A DNA stretch of 64,000 bases from Bacillota bacterium (GCA_023460995.1 JAEWOE010000006.1:806001-870000); one strand, 5' to 3'; shown: positions 1 through 8,635, numbered from the stretch's first letter. Notes: a model not told the origin generated them from the sequence alone. Numbers and translations: made by a program.

Positions 1-8
1 AAACATTT

Positions 9-53
9 TGTCAACAATAAAAGGTTGACACTGTTTTTTTATTATGTTAAAAT
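9..53 (+). promoter_or_regulatory. rpsP promoter overlapping an inverted repeat
   Basis: A -35 box TTGACA (25-30) and a -10 box TAAAAT (48-53) lie 17 bases apart. The -35 is the right arm of a perfect inverted repeat, TGTCAAC (9-15) and GTTGACA (24-30), followed by a T tract. The repeat may be the terminator of the gene upstream of the window or an operator; the sequence alone cannot decide. Confidence 0.6.
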
Positions 54-79
54 TAGTAACAGTGAATGGAGGGAACTAG

Positions 80-355
80 ATGGCAGTAAAATTAAGACTT
101 AAAAGAATGGGATCTAAAAAAAGACCATTTTACCGTGTTGTAGCAGCTGATTCAAGAAGTCCAAGAGACGGACGTTTTATCGAAGTTGTTGGTACTTATA
201 ATCCAATTACAGAACCAGCAGAAATAAAATTAGATGAAGAAAAAGCTATGAAATGGCTTAGCGATGGAGCTATTCCAACTGATACTGTAAGAGATTTATT
301 TAGAAGTCAAGGAATCATGGAAAAATTTCATAATTCTAAAAAAGAAAGCAAATAA
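80..355 (+). CDS. rpsP: 30S ribosomal protein S16
   Basis: Small-subunit ribosomal protein S16, which helps assemble the 5' domain of 16S rRNA. The 91 residues match the family's usual length, and the N-terminus (MAVKLRLKRMGSKKRPFYRV) and the GRFIEVVGTYNP segment are diagnostic. A GGAGGG ribosome site lies just upstream and a good promoter at 25-53. It is followed after three bases by khpA, the pairing found in many Firmicutes, where the two sit in the ffh-rpsP-khpA-rimM-trmD region. Here rimM and trmD do not follow; a terminator closes the unit after khpA. Confidence 0.97.
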   Translation: MAVKLRLKRMGSKKRPFYRVVAADSRSPRDGRFIEVVGTYNPITEPAEIKLDEEKAMKWLSDGAIPTDTVRDLFRSQGIMEKFHNSKKESK

Positions 356-358
356 TAA

Positions 359-604
359 ATGAACGCAGTAGAATTGACTGAGTTTTTAGTTAAAAATTTA
401 GTAAAAGAACCAGACATGGTATCAGTTAAACAATTAGCAGATGAGGATGACTCTACAGTTATACAAGTTTTAGTTGACAATAATGATATGGGTGCTGTTA
501 TAGGAAGAAGTGGAAATATAGCAAAAGCTATAAGAATACTTGTTGGCGCATCTACATATGCTACTGGTCAAAAAAGAGTAAGAATCGATATCGATTCATT
601 TTAA
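359..604 (+). CDS. khpA: KH-domain RNA-binding protein KhpA (YlqC family)
   Basis: An 81-residue single KH-domain protein. The RNA-binding GxxG-type loop is visible as AVIGRSGNIAKAIR at about residues 46-59, and the C-terminus VRIDIDSF is typical. In Firmicutes KhpA forms a complex with KhpB/Jag and binds RNA, affecting cell elongation and division. It lies three bases after rpsP and must be co-transcribed with it. Tandem terminators follow directly, so the two genes form a closed two-gene unit. Confidence 0.93.
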   Translation: MNAVELTEFLVKNLVKEPDMVSVKQLADEDDSTVIQVLVDNNDMGAVIGRSGNIAKAIRILVGASTYATGQKRVRIDIDSF

Positions 605-665
605 GAAGTTGTTGCTTCTTTTTTTATTAAATTAAGGATTGTTATTAGATAACAATCCTTTTTTC
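603..665 (+). terminator. Tandem terminators after khpA
   Basis: Two hairpins with T tracts follow one another: AAGAAG/CTTCTT (603-620, then TTTTT) and the stronger AAGGATTGTTAT/ATAACAATCCTT (634-660, then TTTT). Confidence 0.85.
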
Positions 666-694
666 TTGATATAGGTCATATTTTATATTATAAT
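666..694 (+). promoter_or_regulatory. Promoter of the uppS-cdsA-rseP operon
   Basis: TTGATA (666-671), a 17-base spacer and TATAAT (689-694): a near-consensus vegetative promoter starting right after the khpA terminator. Confidence 0.8.
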
Positions 695-719
695 GTATAT
701 GTAGAAGTGAGGCTAAGAT

Positions 720-1439
720 ATGAGTGAAGAAATACTTAAGATACCAACTCATGTAGGTATTATAGTAGATGGTAACGGTAGATGGGCTAAGGAAAAAGGT
801 TTATCTAGAAGTATGGGCCATAAAGCAGGAGCAGATAATTTAGAAAAAATATCTAGATATGCTTTTGAATGTGGTGTCAAAGTTCTTAGTTTATATGTTT
901 TTTCATCAGATAATTTTAAAAGAAGTGAAGAAGAAGTGAATTATTTAATGAATTTATTTACTAGTAAGTTTAAGAAAGATGCTAAAATATATAATAAAGA
1001 AAATATTAAAGTAGTTTTTTCAGGTAGAAGAGAACCTTTAAGAGATGATGTTTTAAAAACAATTGATGAAATTACTGAAACAACAAAGAAGAATACTAAA
1101 GGTATAATAAATTTTTGTCTTAATTATGGCGGTCAATTTGAAATAATTGATGCTGTAAAGAAACTAAGTCAAGATAATGTTGATATAGAAAATCTAAATA
1201 TAGAGACTTTTAGTCATTATATGTATCAAGATTTACCATCAATTGACTTATTAATAAGAACTAGTGGCGAGCAAAGACTAAGTAATTTTATGTTATGGCA
1301 ATGCTCATATGCAGAATTTTACTTCCCAAATACTTATTTTCCGGATTTTAATAAGGATGAATTTGATTTGGCTATACTTAAATATAATAAAAGAGATAGA
1401 CGTTTTGGAGGAATAAATTATGAAACAAAGAGCAATTAG
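720..1439 (+). CDS. uppS: Undecaprenyl diphosphate synthase (cis-prenyltransferase)
   Basis: Condenses isopentenyl diphosphate onto farnesyl diphosphate to make the C55 lipid carrier used in wall synthesis. The 239 residues fit the family. The N-terminal motif HVGIIVDGNGRWAK has the catalytic Asp17, and the C-terminal block RTSGEQRLSNFMLWQ with the following YAEFYFP is diagnostic. The start has a GTGAGG ribosome site and a strong promoter upstream. The 3' end overlaps cdsA by 20 bases, indicating translational coupling. First gene of the conserved uppS-cdsA-rseP envelope operon. Confidence 0.96.
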   Translation: MSEEILKIPTHVGIIVDGNGRWAKEKGLSRSMGHKAGADNLEKISRYAFECGVKVLSLYVFSSDNFKRSEEEVNYLMNLFTSKFKKDAKIYNKENIKVVFSGRREPLRDDVLKTIDEITETTKKNTKGIINFCLNYGGQFEIIDAVKKLSQDNVDIENLNIETFSHYMYQDLPSIDLLIRTSGEQRLSNFMLWQCSYAEFYFPNTYFPDFNKDEFDLAILKYNKRDRRFGGINYETKSN

Positions 1440-2220
1440 TGCACTTATTATGATTATTATTTGTGTACCACTTTTAATAACAGGAGGATTATTCTTTAAT
1501 ATAGGTGTATTTATACTAGCAATGCTAGCCTTAAAAGAATTCTTAGATATAAAAGAAACTAAGAAAAGAGTTCCTAATTTTGTAAAAATAATCTCTTATG
1601 CTTTTTTAGTTATGTTAATAGGTATTAATGTAAGTAATGAAGTACTTGATTTTCAAATGGATTATAGAGTAATAAGTGGTTTATTTTTAACTTTCTTAGT
1701 GCCAACTATTCTATATCATGATAGGGAAAAATATAGTATTAATGATGCTTTTTATTTAATTGGAGGTGTATTCTTTTTAGCACTTTCTATGATTCTTCTT
1801 ATAAATGTTAGAAGTTTTGGGCTAATGACATTAATTTATTTACTTTTAATTACGATTATGACAGATACTTTTGCTTACTTAACAGGTATGCTTATAGGAA
1901 GAACTAAATTAATAGAGTCTATATCTCCTAAAAAAACTTGGGAAGGCACAATAGGTGGGACAGTTATTGCAGTATTTATAAGTACAATGTTTTATATTAC
2001 AGTTATTAATCCAGATATTAGTATATATAAAATAGTATTTACTGGAATATTTCTATCTATCTTAGGTCAATTTGGAGATTTATTCTTCTCAGCAATTAAA
2101 AGATACTATAATAAAAAAGATTTCTCAAATCTTATACCAGGACATGGTGGAATATTAGACAGAATGGACAGCATAATATTTGTATTATTAGGATTTATGT
2201 TTTTCATATCAATTTTGTAA
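1420..2220 (+). CDS. cdsA: Phosphatidate cytidylyltransferase
   Basis: Integral membrane enzyme making CDP-diacylglycerol from phosphatidate and CTP, the branch point to phosphatidylglycerol and cardiolipin. At 266 residues with about eight hydrophobic segments it is normal for the family. The C-terminal signature, with GQFGDLFFSAIKRYYNKKDF then PGHGGILDRMDS, is clear (about residues 205-250). The start lies inside the end of uppS behind a GGAGG site. In B. subtilis dxr follows cdsA; here rseP follows directly after 11 bases. Confidence 0.95.
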   Translation: MKQRAISALIMIIICVPLLITGGLFFNIGVFILAMLALKEFLDIKETKKRVPNFVKIISYAFLVMLIGINVSNEVLDFQMDYRVISGLFLTFLVPTILYHDREKYSINDAFYLIGGVFFLALSMILLINVRSFGLMTLIYLLLITIMTDTFAYLTGMLIGRTKLIESISPKKTWEGTIGGTVIAVFISTMFYITVINPDISIYKIVFTGIFLSILGQFGDLFFSAIKRYYNKKDFSNLIPGHGGILDRMDSIIFVLLGFMFFISIL

Positions 2221-2231
2221 GGGGTGGTTAG

Positions 2232-3275
2232 ATGACAATTATATATTTCGTTTTAATACTAGGTATTACAGTTTTTGTTCATGAATTAGGGCATTTTTTA
2301 TTTGCTAAAAGAGCAGGTATTTATGTTTATGAATTCTCTATTGGAATGGGACCAGTATTAAAAAAATGGAAAAGAAAAAATGATGAAACTGAGTATTCAA
2401 TTAGATTACTTCCAATTGGTGGATTTGTCAGTATGGCTGGTGAATCTGTAGAAGTAGATGAAAAGGTACCAGCATCAAAAAGACTTCAAAGTAAAACTTG
2501 GGGTCAAAGATTTATGACTATAATAGCGGGTATTATGAATAACTTTATTCTTGCTATTATTATATTTTTTGTAATAGCTTTAATTATGGGAGCACCTAAA
2601 TCTAATGCTTTTATTAATTATTTAGATGAAGATATGCCTGCTTATGATAGTGGTTTAGCAGCAGGTGATGAAATAATAAAGTTAAACGGTAAGAAGATTT
2701 CTGCCGATATGCTTTTACTTGAACTTATGGTTAATGGTGATGATACAGTAAGACTTACTGTTAAACATGAAAATGGCGAGTATGATAATGTTGTTATAAC
2801 ACCAGAAAAAGTTGAAGAAGATGGTAAAGAATCATATAAATTTGGATTTGGATTAGGAACAGAAACAGAAAAAGGTTTCATTTCATCTATCAAATATGCC
2901 TTTACTAAATTATTTTCTTTAATTCAGCAAATGGCATATATTATTATTTATTTGATTACTGGCAAATTATCATTAACAAGTTTATCTGGGCCAGTTGGTA
3001 TTTATAATGTTGTAGGAGAAACTGCTAAAACTGGTTTTATAAATATAGTTTATTTACTTGGATATATTTCTGCTAATGTTGGATTTATGAATTTACTTCC
3101 TATTCCAGCCTTTGATGGTGGTAGATTATTATTCTTAGTTATTGAAAAAATAAAAAGAAGTCCAGTTAGTGTAAAGTTTGAAAACACTGTTCATGGAGTT
3201 GGACTAATTTTTCTAATGGCTTTAATGGTAGTAATTACTTACAATGATATAGTTAGAATATTCTTCGGAGGATAA
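2232..3275 (+). CDS. rseP: Site-2 (intramembrane) zinc metalloprotease RseP/RasP
   Basis: Membrane protease that cuts transmembrane helices of anti-sigma factors and leftover signal peptides. The zinc motif HELGH is at residues 17-21 in the first helix. A PDZ domain occupies about residues 115-200, and the second metal-ligand motif MNLLPIPAFDGGRL is near residue 280. Length 347 is usual. It follows cdsA with a GGGGTGG ribosome site. In this operon position it is the RasP-type enzyme of Bacilli. The proS and polC genes that follow in Bacillus are not here. Confidence 0.95.
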   Translation: MTIIYFVLILGITVFVHELGHFLFAKRAGIYVYEFSIGMGPVLKKWKRKNDETEYSIRLLPIGGFVSMAGESVEVDEKVPASKRLQSKTWGQRFMTIIAGIMNNFILAIIIFFVIALIMGAPKSNAFINYLDEDMPAYDSGLAAGDEIIKLNGKKISADMLLLELMVNGDDTVRLTVKHENGEYDNVVITPEKVEEDGKESYKFGFGLGTETEKGFISSIKYAFTKLFSLIQQMAYIIIYLITGKLSLTSLSGPVGIYNVVGETAKTGFINIVYLLGYISANVGFMNLLPIPAFDGGRLLFLVIEKIKRSPVSVKFENTVHGVGLIFLMALMVVITYNDIVRIFFGG

Positions 3276-3276
3276 T

Positions 3277-3618
3277 ATGATTAAAACAGTTATGAAGTAT
3301 GCTGTAAATTATAATAAAGTAGTAAGTTTTATTTATGATGAAGAAGACTTTATAACAACAAGATTAATTGATTATTATAAAGATTATGTTTTAAACGAAA
3401 AAGAGGCAAGTAGAAAAATAAGAAGTTTAGATAATATTATGGTTAATTATATTAGTGATGATGATTTTAAAATATATGTTAAAGAACATATAAATGAGTT
3501 TAGTACTAATGAGTATGGTATTGATTATTATTATGATATGGATATGATATTATCAAAGCTTTTTAAAAATTATATATATTATAAAGAAGAGAGTATAGCC
3601 AAAACAAAGTGGTTATAA
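3277..3618 (+). CDS. Small hypothetical protein
   Basis: A 113-residue protein rich in Tyr, Asp and Lys, without signal peptide or membrane segment, probably mostly helical and cytoplasmic. I recognise no family. It starts one base after the rseP stop with its own GGAGG site, and the ABC transporter gene follows after 12 bases, so it is surely expressed with them. Position between an intramembrane protease and an ABC exporter suggests an envelope-related role, but nothing in the sequence demonstrates this. Confidence 0.7.
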   Translation: MIKTVMKYAVNYNKVVSFIYDEEDFITTRLIDYYKDYVLNEKEASRKIRSLDNIMVNYISDDDFKIYVKEHINEFSTNEYGIDYYYDMDMILSKLFKNYIYYKEESIAKTKWL

Positions 3619-3630
3619 GGAGTGTATATT

Positions 3631-4551
3631 ATGTTAAAAGTTGATCATGTAACAAAATATTATGATAAATTTAAAGCAGTAGATGATTTATCTTTTGAAG
3701 TAAAACCTGGTGAGATTTTTGGCCTTTTAGGTATAAATGGGGCAGGAAAAACAACTACTTTTCGTATGATTATGGGATTGTTAGATCCAACAGAAGGAAA
3801 AATAACATTAAACGGCAAAGAAATTGATTATGATGTCACTAATGATATTGGTTTTCTTACTGAAGAAAGAAGTCTTCTTACAAAGATGACAATTAAAGAA
3901 CAATGTTTATACTATGGTATCTTAAAAGGCATGAAAGAAGAAGATATTATAAGTAGACTAGATGAGTTATTGAAAAAGTTCTATAAGAATGAAGAAAAAT
4001 TTGATTTAGAAAAGTTTAAAAACAAAAAAATCAAAGAATTATCAAAAGGTAATCAACAAAAAATTCAGTTTATAACTGCAATTATACATAAACCAAAATT
4101 AGTTATTCTTGATGAGCCTTTCTCAGGACTTGATCCATTTAATGTTGAGTTATTTAAAAATCAAATTGAAGAAATGGCTAAAAGTGGTAGTATGATAATC
4201 TTCTCATCACACCGTATGGAACACGTTGAATTATTTTGTAAAAAATTAGTTATTCTAATGCGTGGAAAATCTGTTTTAGAAGGTTATTTAAAAGATATTA
4301 AAGAAGCATATCGTAAGAAAAATATTATGATTAAAGGTATAGTAGATATAGATGAGATTGAAAAAGTAAAAGGTGTTGTTAGTGTTACTAAGGGTGCTGA
4401 AGAAATAGAAGTTAAGATTGAATCTAATGATGTTGCTAATGATGTATTTAAAGTAGTATCTAAGTCAAAAGAAATTACTAAATATGCAGTTGAAGAGCCA
4501 TCTTTAAATGAAATATTCGTAACAAAGGTAGGTGAAAGTTATGAAAAATAA
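3631..4551 (+). CDS. ABC transporter ATP-binding protein (NatA-like)
   Basis: ATPase subunit of an ABC-2 type exporter. Walker A GINGAGKTT is at about residues 34-42, the signature LSKGNQQK near 140 and Walker B LVILDEPFSGLD near 160; a C-terminal accessory domain follows, as in NatA-type exporters. I place the start at the ATG at 3631, eight bases after AAGGAG, giving 306 residues; an in-frame GTG at 3622 overlaps that ribosome site. It overlaps the permease gene by 11 bases. The substrate is unknown; NatA/NatB-type sodium or drug export is the usual guess. Confidence 0.9.
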   Translation: MLKVDHVTKYYDKFKAVDDLSFEVKPGEIFGLLGINGAGKTTTFRMIMGLLDPTEGKITLNGKEIDYDVTNDIGFLTEERSLLTKMTIKEQCLYYGILKGMKEEDIISRLDELLKKFYKNEEKFDLEKFKNKKIKELSKGNQQKIQFITAIIHKPKLVILDEPFSGLDPFNVELFKNQIEEMAKSGSMIIFSSHRMEHVELFCKKLVILMRGKSVLEGYLKDIKEAYRKKNIMIKGIVDIDEIEKVKGVVSVTKGAEEIEVKIESNDVANDVFKVVSKSKEITKYAVEEPSLNEIFVTKVGESYEK

Positions 4552-5857
4552 ACTAAAATTTTTAATAGGTAATAGTTTAGGACGCAAAGTTAAAACTAAA
4601 TGGTTTAAAATTGTCAATGTTCTTTTAGCCATCGCGATAGTTGCTATTTGTAATATTGATAGTATTATTAGTTTCTTTGGTGGAGACTTTGATGAAAAAC
4701 AAAAGATTTATGTTATAGATAATACTGGAGTTGCATTTGATTCATTTAAAGAACAAATGATGCTTACTACTTCAAGTGAAACAGAAGAAGATTTAGATTA
4801 TGAAATAACTCTTTATGAAGAGGATGAAGATACTGCTAAAGAAATGGTCAGTGAAAACAAAAAAGACTTAGTAATTGTTTTTGATAATGACGAACAAAAG
4901 GTTTTAGCAGTAAAATTAATTTCTCAAGAATATATTGATATTTTAGATAATCAATATTTAAGTAATTCAATATATAATACAAAAGTAATGCTAGCTATAG
5001 CAAAATCTAATATTTCAGCTGAAGAGCTTGCTAATATTTATTCTACTGTTGATGTAGAAAGAGTAATATTAGATGAAACTAAAAATACTGAAGATGAAAG
5101 TATGGAAGTTATTATGTCTACAGTATTTCCAGTAGTTATATTACCATTTTTTATGCTTGTAATATTCTTAGTACAAATGATCGGTGCTGAGGTTAACGAA
5201 GAAAAAACAACACGTGGTATGGAAATAATTATATCAAGTGTTTCACCAGCAACTCATTTCTTTTCAAAAATAGTTGCAAGTAATTTATTTGTAATAATCC
5301 AAGGAACACTATTATTTTGTTTTGGTGCAGCAGGATTACTAGTTAGAAAATTAGTTGGTGGAGATATAATATCTGGTGGTGTATATAGTTCAATAACTGA
5401 TATGCTTAGTAAAGCTTTAGATACGGCTTTTGTAGACAAATTAGTTTATATTATTCCATTAACATTAGTATTAATGCTATTAACGTTTTTAGCTTATTCT
5501 CTATTAGCCGGAGTACTTGCTAGTATGACAACAAATATTGAAGACTTCCAACAAGTTCAAACTCCAATTATGTTAGTACTTTTAGCTGGTTATTATTTAG
5601 CTATGTTAGCTGGTACATTTAATGGAGCAGTATTTATTAAAGTATTATCATTTGTGCCATTTATATCTGCCATACTAGCGCCATCATTATTGGTACTAGG
5701 ACAAATTGGTATAATAGATGTAATCATATCAATAGTAATTATGATAGGTACAATATACTTGTTAATTAAATATGGACTTAAAATATACAAGGTTGGTATT
5801 TTAAATTATTCTTCTAATAAATTATGGAAGAAAATGTTTAAAGCTATGAAAAATTAA
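4541..5857 (+). CDS. ABC-2 type transporter permease (NatB-like)
   Basis: Membrane partner of the preceding ATPase. It has one N-terminal helix (about residues 22-45), a large extracytoplasmic domain (about 50-195), then five or six C-terminal helices, the layout of NatB/YhaP-type permeases. The motif EVNEEKTTRGMEIIISSVSP near residue 225 is typical of the family. The start at 4541 has an AGGTGA site; the in-frame GTG at 4532 lies within it. Gene overlap with the ATPase shows coupling. A terminator at 5876 ends the long operon that starts at uppS. Confidence 0.88.
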   Translation: MKNKLKFLIGNSLGRKVKTKWFKIVNVLLAIAIVAICNIDSIISFFGGDFDEKQKIYVIDNTGVAFDSFKEQMMLTTSSETEEDLDYEITLYEEDEDTAKEMVSENKKDLVIVFDNDEQKVLAVKLISQEYIDILDNQYLSNSIYNTKVMLAIAKSNISAEELANIYSTVDVERVILDETKNTEDESMEVIMSTVFPVVILPFFMLVIFLVQMIGAEVNEEKTTRGMEIIISSVSPATHFFSKIVASNLFVIIQGTLLFCFGAAGLLVRKLVGGDIISGGVYSSITDMLSKALDTAFVDKLVYIIPLTLVLMLLTFLAYSLLAGVLASMTTNIEDFQQVQTPIMLVLLAGYYLAMLAGTFNGAVFIKVLSFVPFISAILAPSLLVLGQIGIIDVIISIVIMIGTIYLLIKYGLKIYKVGILNYSSNKLWKKMFKAMKN

Positions 5858-5875
5858 ATTTAGTTTTTATGAAAG

Positions 5876-5897
5876 GAAACATTTATGTTTCTTTTTA
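5876..5897 (+). terminator. Terminator of the uppS to ABC transporter operon
   Basis: GAAACAT/ATGTTTC hairpin (5876-5891) followed by TTTTTATT. Confidence 0.75.
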
Positions 5898-6115
5898 TTA
5901 TACATTTTTTCCTTAATTGTATAAAATATAGTATGATTATTTAAAAAAATTAAATAATCATTCATTAACAATGTCATAAAAAAACATCACTATTATTAAA
6001 AAGTGGTGTTAGCGCTTATAAAAAAAGGATTTTATAAGAAAAAATATTGTTTTTTGTATACAAAATGTAAATTGTTATGCTATAATTAATTTATAGTTAT
6101 GGTAGAGGTGATAGT
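5898..6115 (+). other. Intergenic region with two hairpins and a promoter
   Basis: No gene is seen. AACATCACT/AGTGGTGTT can pair (about 5983-6010) and CTTATAAAA/TTTTATAAG forms a second stem (6015-6038); neither is followed by T residues, so they are not simple terminators. An extended -10, TGC-TATAAT, is at 6078-6086, 30 bases before the next start. Confidence 0.5.
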
Positions 6116-6715
6116 ATGGATGAAGTATATGAAAGAAGTATATTGCTAATCGGACCGGTCAATAGTAACAATAACGCTATTGCTAGTTTACTTAGTGAAA
6201 AAACAAATATGCCTACCGTTTCTCTTGATACTGCTAGAGAAAAGTACTATTGTGACTTAGATTATGATAAAGATTATGCAAGTAAACTTAAAAGAGAAAG
6301 CGGCGAATTAGCTAGATATGAATATAGTAAGCCTTTTGAAGCTCATTATATAGCTAGTTTTATTTCAAACATAGCTGAAGGTTCTATAATAAAATTCGAA
6401 GCAACTCAAACTGTTTATGAGCAACCAGAGTTATTTGCTAAAGTATATAATTGCATTAGTAAATTTGCTAATGTAATATTATTGCTTCCAGATATTGATT
6501 TACAAGACTGCTGGAAACAAATTAATAGAACATGTAAGATTCCAGTAGGTTCTGATTTATCAAAACTAAACTGGCATTTAGTAAGTAGCCCATGTAATAG
6601 TAATTTAGCTACATATACAGTTTATATGTGTGGTAGAGATAAAGAAGAAATAACAAATGAAATATTAGAATACGTTAATAGTAAACAAAAAGAAAGTGTT
6701 AAGCATGTAGCTTAG
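6116..6715 (+). CDS. Hypothetical protein with a degenerate P-loop-like N-terminus
   Basis: A 199-residue soluble protein. Its N-terminus (ILLIGPVNSNNNAIASLLSE) has the hydrophobic strand and glycine of a shikimate-kinase-like Walker A, but the Lys-Ser/Thr pair is replaced by Asn residues (18-20), so ordinary nucleotide binding is doubtful. Later segments (IIKFEATQTVYEQPELF, then NVILLLPDID) look like the alternating strands and helices of that fold. It could be a pseudo-kinase or unrelated. The start has a strong AGAGGTGAT site. Convergent with the next gene; the last codons form part of a bidirectional terminator. Confidence 0.65.
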   Translation: MDEVYERSILLIGPVNSNNNAIASLLSEKTNMPTVSLDTAREKYYCDLDYDKDYASKLKRESGELARYEYSKPFEAHYIASFISNIAEGSIIKFEATQTVYEQPELFAKVYNCISKFANVILLLPDIDLQDCWKQINRTCKIPVGSDLSKLNWHLVSSPCNSNLATYTVYMCGRDKEEITNEILEYVNSKQKESVKHVA

Positions 6716-6727
6716 CACTTTTTATTA
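6693..6727. terminator. Bidirectional terminator between convergent genes
   Basis: A 12-base stem, AAAGTGTTAAGC with GCTTAGCACTTT (one G-U pair), overlaps the ends of both genes. T-rich tails follow on each strand. Confidence 0.8.
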
Positions 6728-7173
6728 TATTCATATTTATTTTTATCAAACCAAAGTAATAACTTTTTACTTTTCTCACTAATAATTGCATATCCAACAT
6801 AACCATTATTTAAATCTTTATAATCTTCATATGGAATCATAGTAAATCCCTTGAAATTTTTTACTTTAACTTTATATTCATCTAATAATTTCTTATTCTC
6901 TTCATCTATAATCACAGCTGCTTCTTTAACTATCCATTTTTCTGTTAAATCATTTCGCCTAAGTTCCAGATAAATACATATAGTAAATAAAAAAAATATA
7001 AATATAGATACTATAATATTTGTGAAATCAGGAATATAAGGACTAAGACCAATTGTTATACTTACTGTAATTGTAGAGATAACCACTATAATCATTTGTA
7101 ATGTTGAAAATCTTATATCTAATTCTTTCAATAATATTTTTATGTAATTATCATTTATATTAATTTTGATCAT
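6712..7173 (-). CDS. Hypothetical membrane protein
   Basis: A 153-residue protein with two transmembrane helices (about residues 25-45 and 50-70) followed by a cytoplasmic domain of about 80 residues containing KNFKGFTMIPYEDYKDLN. I recognise no family. I chose the ATG at 7173 because GGGGGT lies seven bases upstream of it; an in-frame TTG at 7191 has no ribosome site. It overlaps the convergent gene by four bases. It is transcribed alone. Confidence 0.65.
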   Translation of the reverse strand: MIKININDNYIKILLKELDIRFSTLQMIIVVISTITVSITIGLSPYIPDFTNIIVSIFIFFLFTICIYLELRRNDLTEKWIVKEAAVIIDEENKKLLDEYKVKVKNFKGFTMIPYEDYKDLNNGYVGYAIISEKSKKLLLWFDKNKYEYNKKC

Positions 7174-7442
7174 ATTTATACCCCCAGTCAATTTGGTATT
7201 AAATCTTTATTAATTATATCATAATCATTATATATTCCAAAGCATAAAAAAATATAGCCTGTAAACTAATGTTTAACTTTATACTATGAATTTACAATTA
7301 ATTAATAATATATAAGATGCATAATTCTTTTAATATTAGGTAATTATAGAATATTATCATATATCATAATAGATTAGTTTTTAAATGTTATCTATTTCAT
7401 TTTATATAAACTGTGTTATAATAACTTAAAAACGGAGGATTT
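7174..7442 (+). promoter_or_regulatory. AT-rich intergenic region; extended -10 promoter of the SGNH hydrolase gene
   Basis: About 270 bases without a gene. The only clear element is the extended -10 TGT-TATAAT at 7414-7422, followed by the CGGAGGA ribosome site. Confidence 0.6.
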
Positions 7443-8126
7443 ATGCTAAAAAAAAATATAAAATTTGAATTTAATTATTGGTTCTATGTGCTAGGAGCCG
7501 CTTTATTAGTATCTATAGTTTGTAATTTGGTTTCTCTTTCTCCCAAGGAAAAGGAAGAAACTAAGTATGTTACTGATCAAAATATAGTCTTTTTCGGGGA
7601 CTCAATTACTGAGGGATATAAAGTGGAAGAATTTTTTCCTGATACATTTGTTGTTAATAGTGGTATTGGTGGTAATAGAACTAATCAACTACTTGAGAGA
7701 ATTGAAAAAGATGTTTATTCTTATAATCCATCTAAAGTATTTATACTCATAGGAATAAATGATTTAAATGGCGGAGTATCTGAGGAAGAAATATTAGATA
7801 ATATTCAAAAAGTAATTAATGGAATTAAAATAAATAGAAAGTATGCTAATATATATATAGAGTCTATTTATCCTATAAATAGGGAAATGTTTAAAAAAAA
7901 TAAGTATCCTTTTAATGAAGATATTAATAATGATAAAATAAAAGAGATAAATATTAAAATTAAAGATATCTGTAAAGAAAATGATGTTACTTATATAAAT
8001 GTTTATGATTCTTTACTTGATGATGGTGGAAGTTTAAAAGAAGCATATACAAAAGAAGGTTTACATCTTACTGATTTAGGATATTTTAAGGTTACAAAAG
8101 TATTAGAAGATTACATCTTAGATTAA
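7443..8126 (+). CDS. SGNH/GDSL-type esterase, membrane-anchored
   Basis: An uncleaved-looking N-terminal helix (about residues 12-31) anchors an extracytoplasmic SGNH hydrolase. Block I is FGDSITEG with catalytic Ser54, block II has Gly76/Gly77-Asn78, block III is GIND (104-107) and block V is GLHLTDLGY with His208. The residue three before that His, usually Asp, is Glu205. Likely a lipase or acyl-esterase acting on lipid or surface glycan acyl groups. Its own extended -10 promoter precedes it; the next gene begins 20 bases later and may be co-transcribed. Confidence 0.85.
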   Translation: MLKKNIKFEFNYWFYVLGAALLVSIVCNLVSLSPKEKEETKYVTDQNIVFFGDSITEGYKVEEFFPDTFVVNSGIGGNRTNQLLERIEKDVYSYNPSKVFILIGINDLNGGVSEEEILDNIQKVINGIKINRKYANIYIESIYPINREMFKKNKYPFNEDINNDKIKEINIKIKDICKENDVTYINVYDSLLDDGGSLKEAYTKEGLHLTDLGYFKVTKVLEDYILD

Positions 8127-8146
8127 ATTAATAGGGGAATATATAA

Positions 8147-8635
8147 ATGATTGAGTTTAATTGTGATTTAATCTCTAAAATTGTAATAATAGGTTCATAC
8201 AGAAAAAATTTTGCTGAAATTGCTTCTGCTAGAAGAAAGTTTATTGAGGCTGGATTAGATGTTTTATCTCCTATAAGCGATGAAATACAAAACCCAGATG
8301 ACGATTTTATTATATTAAAAGGTGATGAAGATATATCACCAGCAGAATTACAAAATATAGTATTTAATAAAATAGAACAAGCAGATTTATTATATGTATG
8401 TAATAATAATAAATATATTGGTTTTTTAACTGGCGTAGAAATAGGTTACGCAATTAGAAATACTCATTTAATATACTTTTCTAATGAGTCGGAAGAACCT
8501 GTTATGCAAAAACTAGTTAGAGGCAGAGTAATATCAGTAGAGGACTTAATAGATCAAATAGAAGAATATAATTATAATGCGTTAAATTTATCTAAAGAAA
8601 AATTATTAAAAATAAATAAATTAACTAAAATGTAA
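8147..8635 (+). CDS. Nucleoside 2-deoxyribosyltransferase-like protein
   Basis: A 162-residue protein. IVIIGSYRKNF matches the first strand and loop of the deoxyribosyltransferase fold, followed by QADLLYVCN and GFLTGVEIGYAIRN, where Glu98 lies at the place of the catalytic Glu. These enzymes exchange or hydrolyse nucleobases on deoxyribonucleosides or nucleotides. The substrate cannot be deduced; many relatives are only annotated by fold. A smaller relative lies at 35322-35624. A hairpin terminator follows the stop directly. Confidence 0.7.
   Translation: MIEFNCDLISKIVIIGSYRKNFAEIASARRKFIEAGLDVLSPISDEIQNPDDDFIILKGDEDISPAELQNIVFNKIEQADLLYVCNNNKYIGFLTGVEIGYAIRNTHLIYFSNESEEPVMQKLVRGRVISVEDLIDQIEEYNYNALNLSKEKLLKINKLTKM

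Noticed and set aside
5983..6038. Two hairpins as a terminator or attenuator for the gene at 6116
   Set aside because: Neither stem is followed by T residues and the promoter lies downstream of both, so they are left as unexplained structure.
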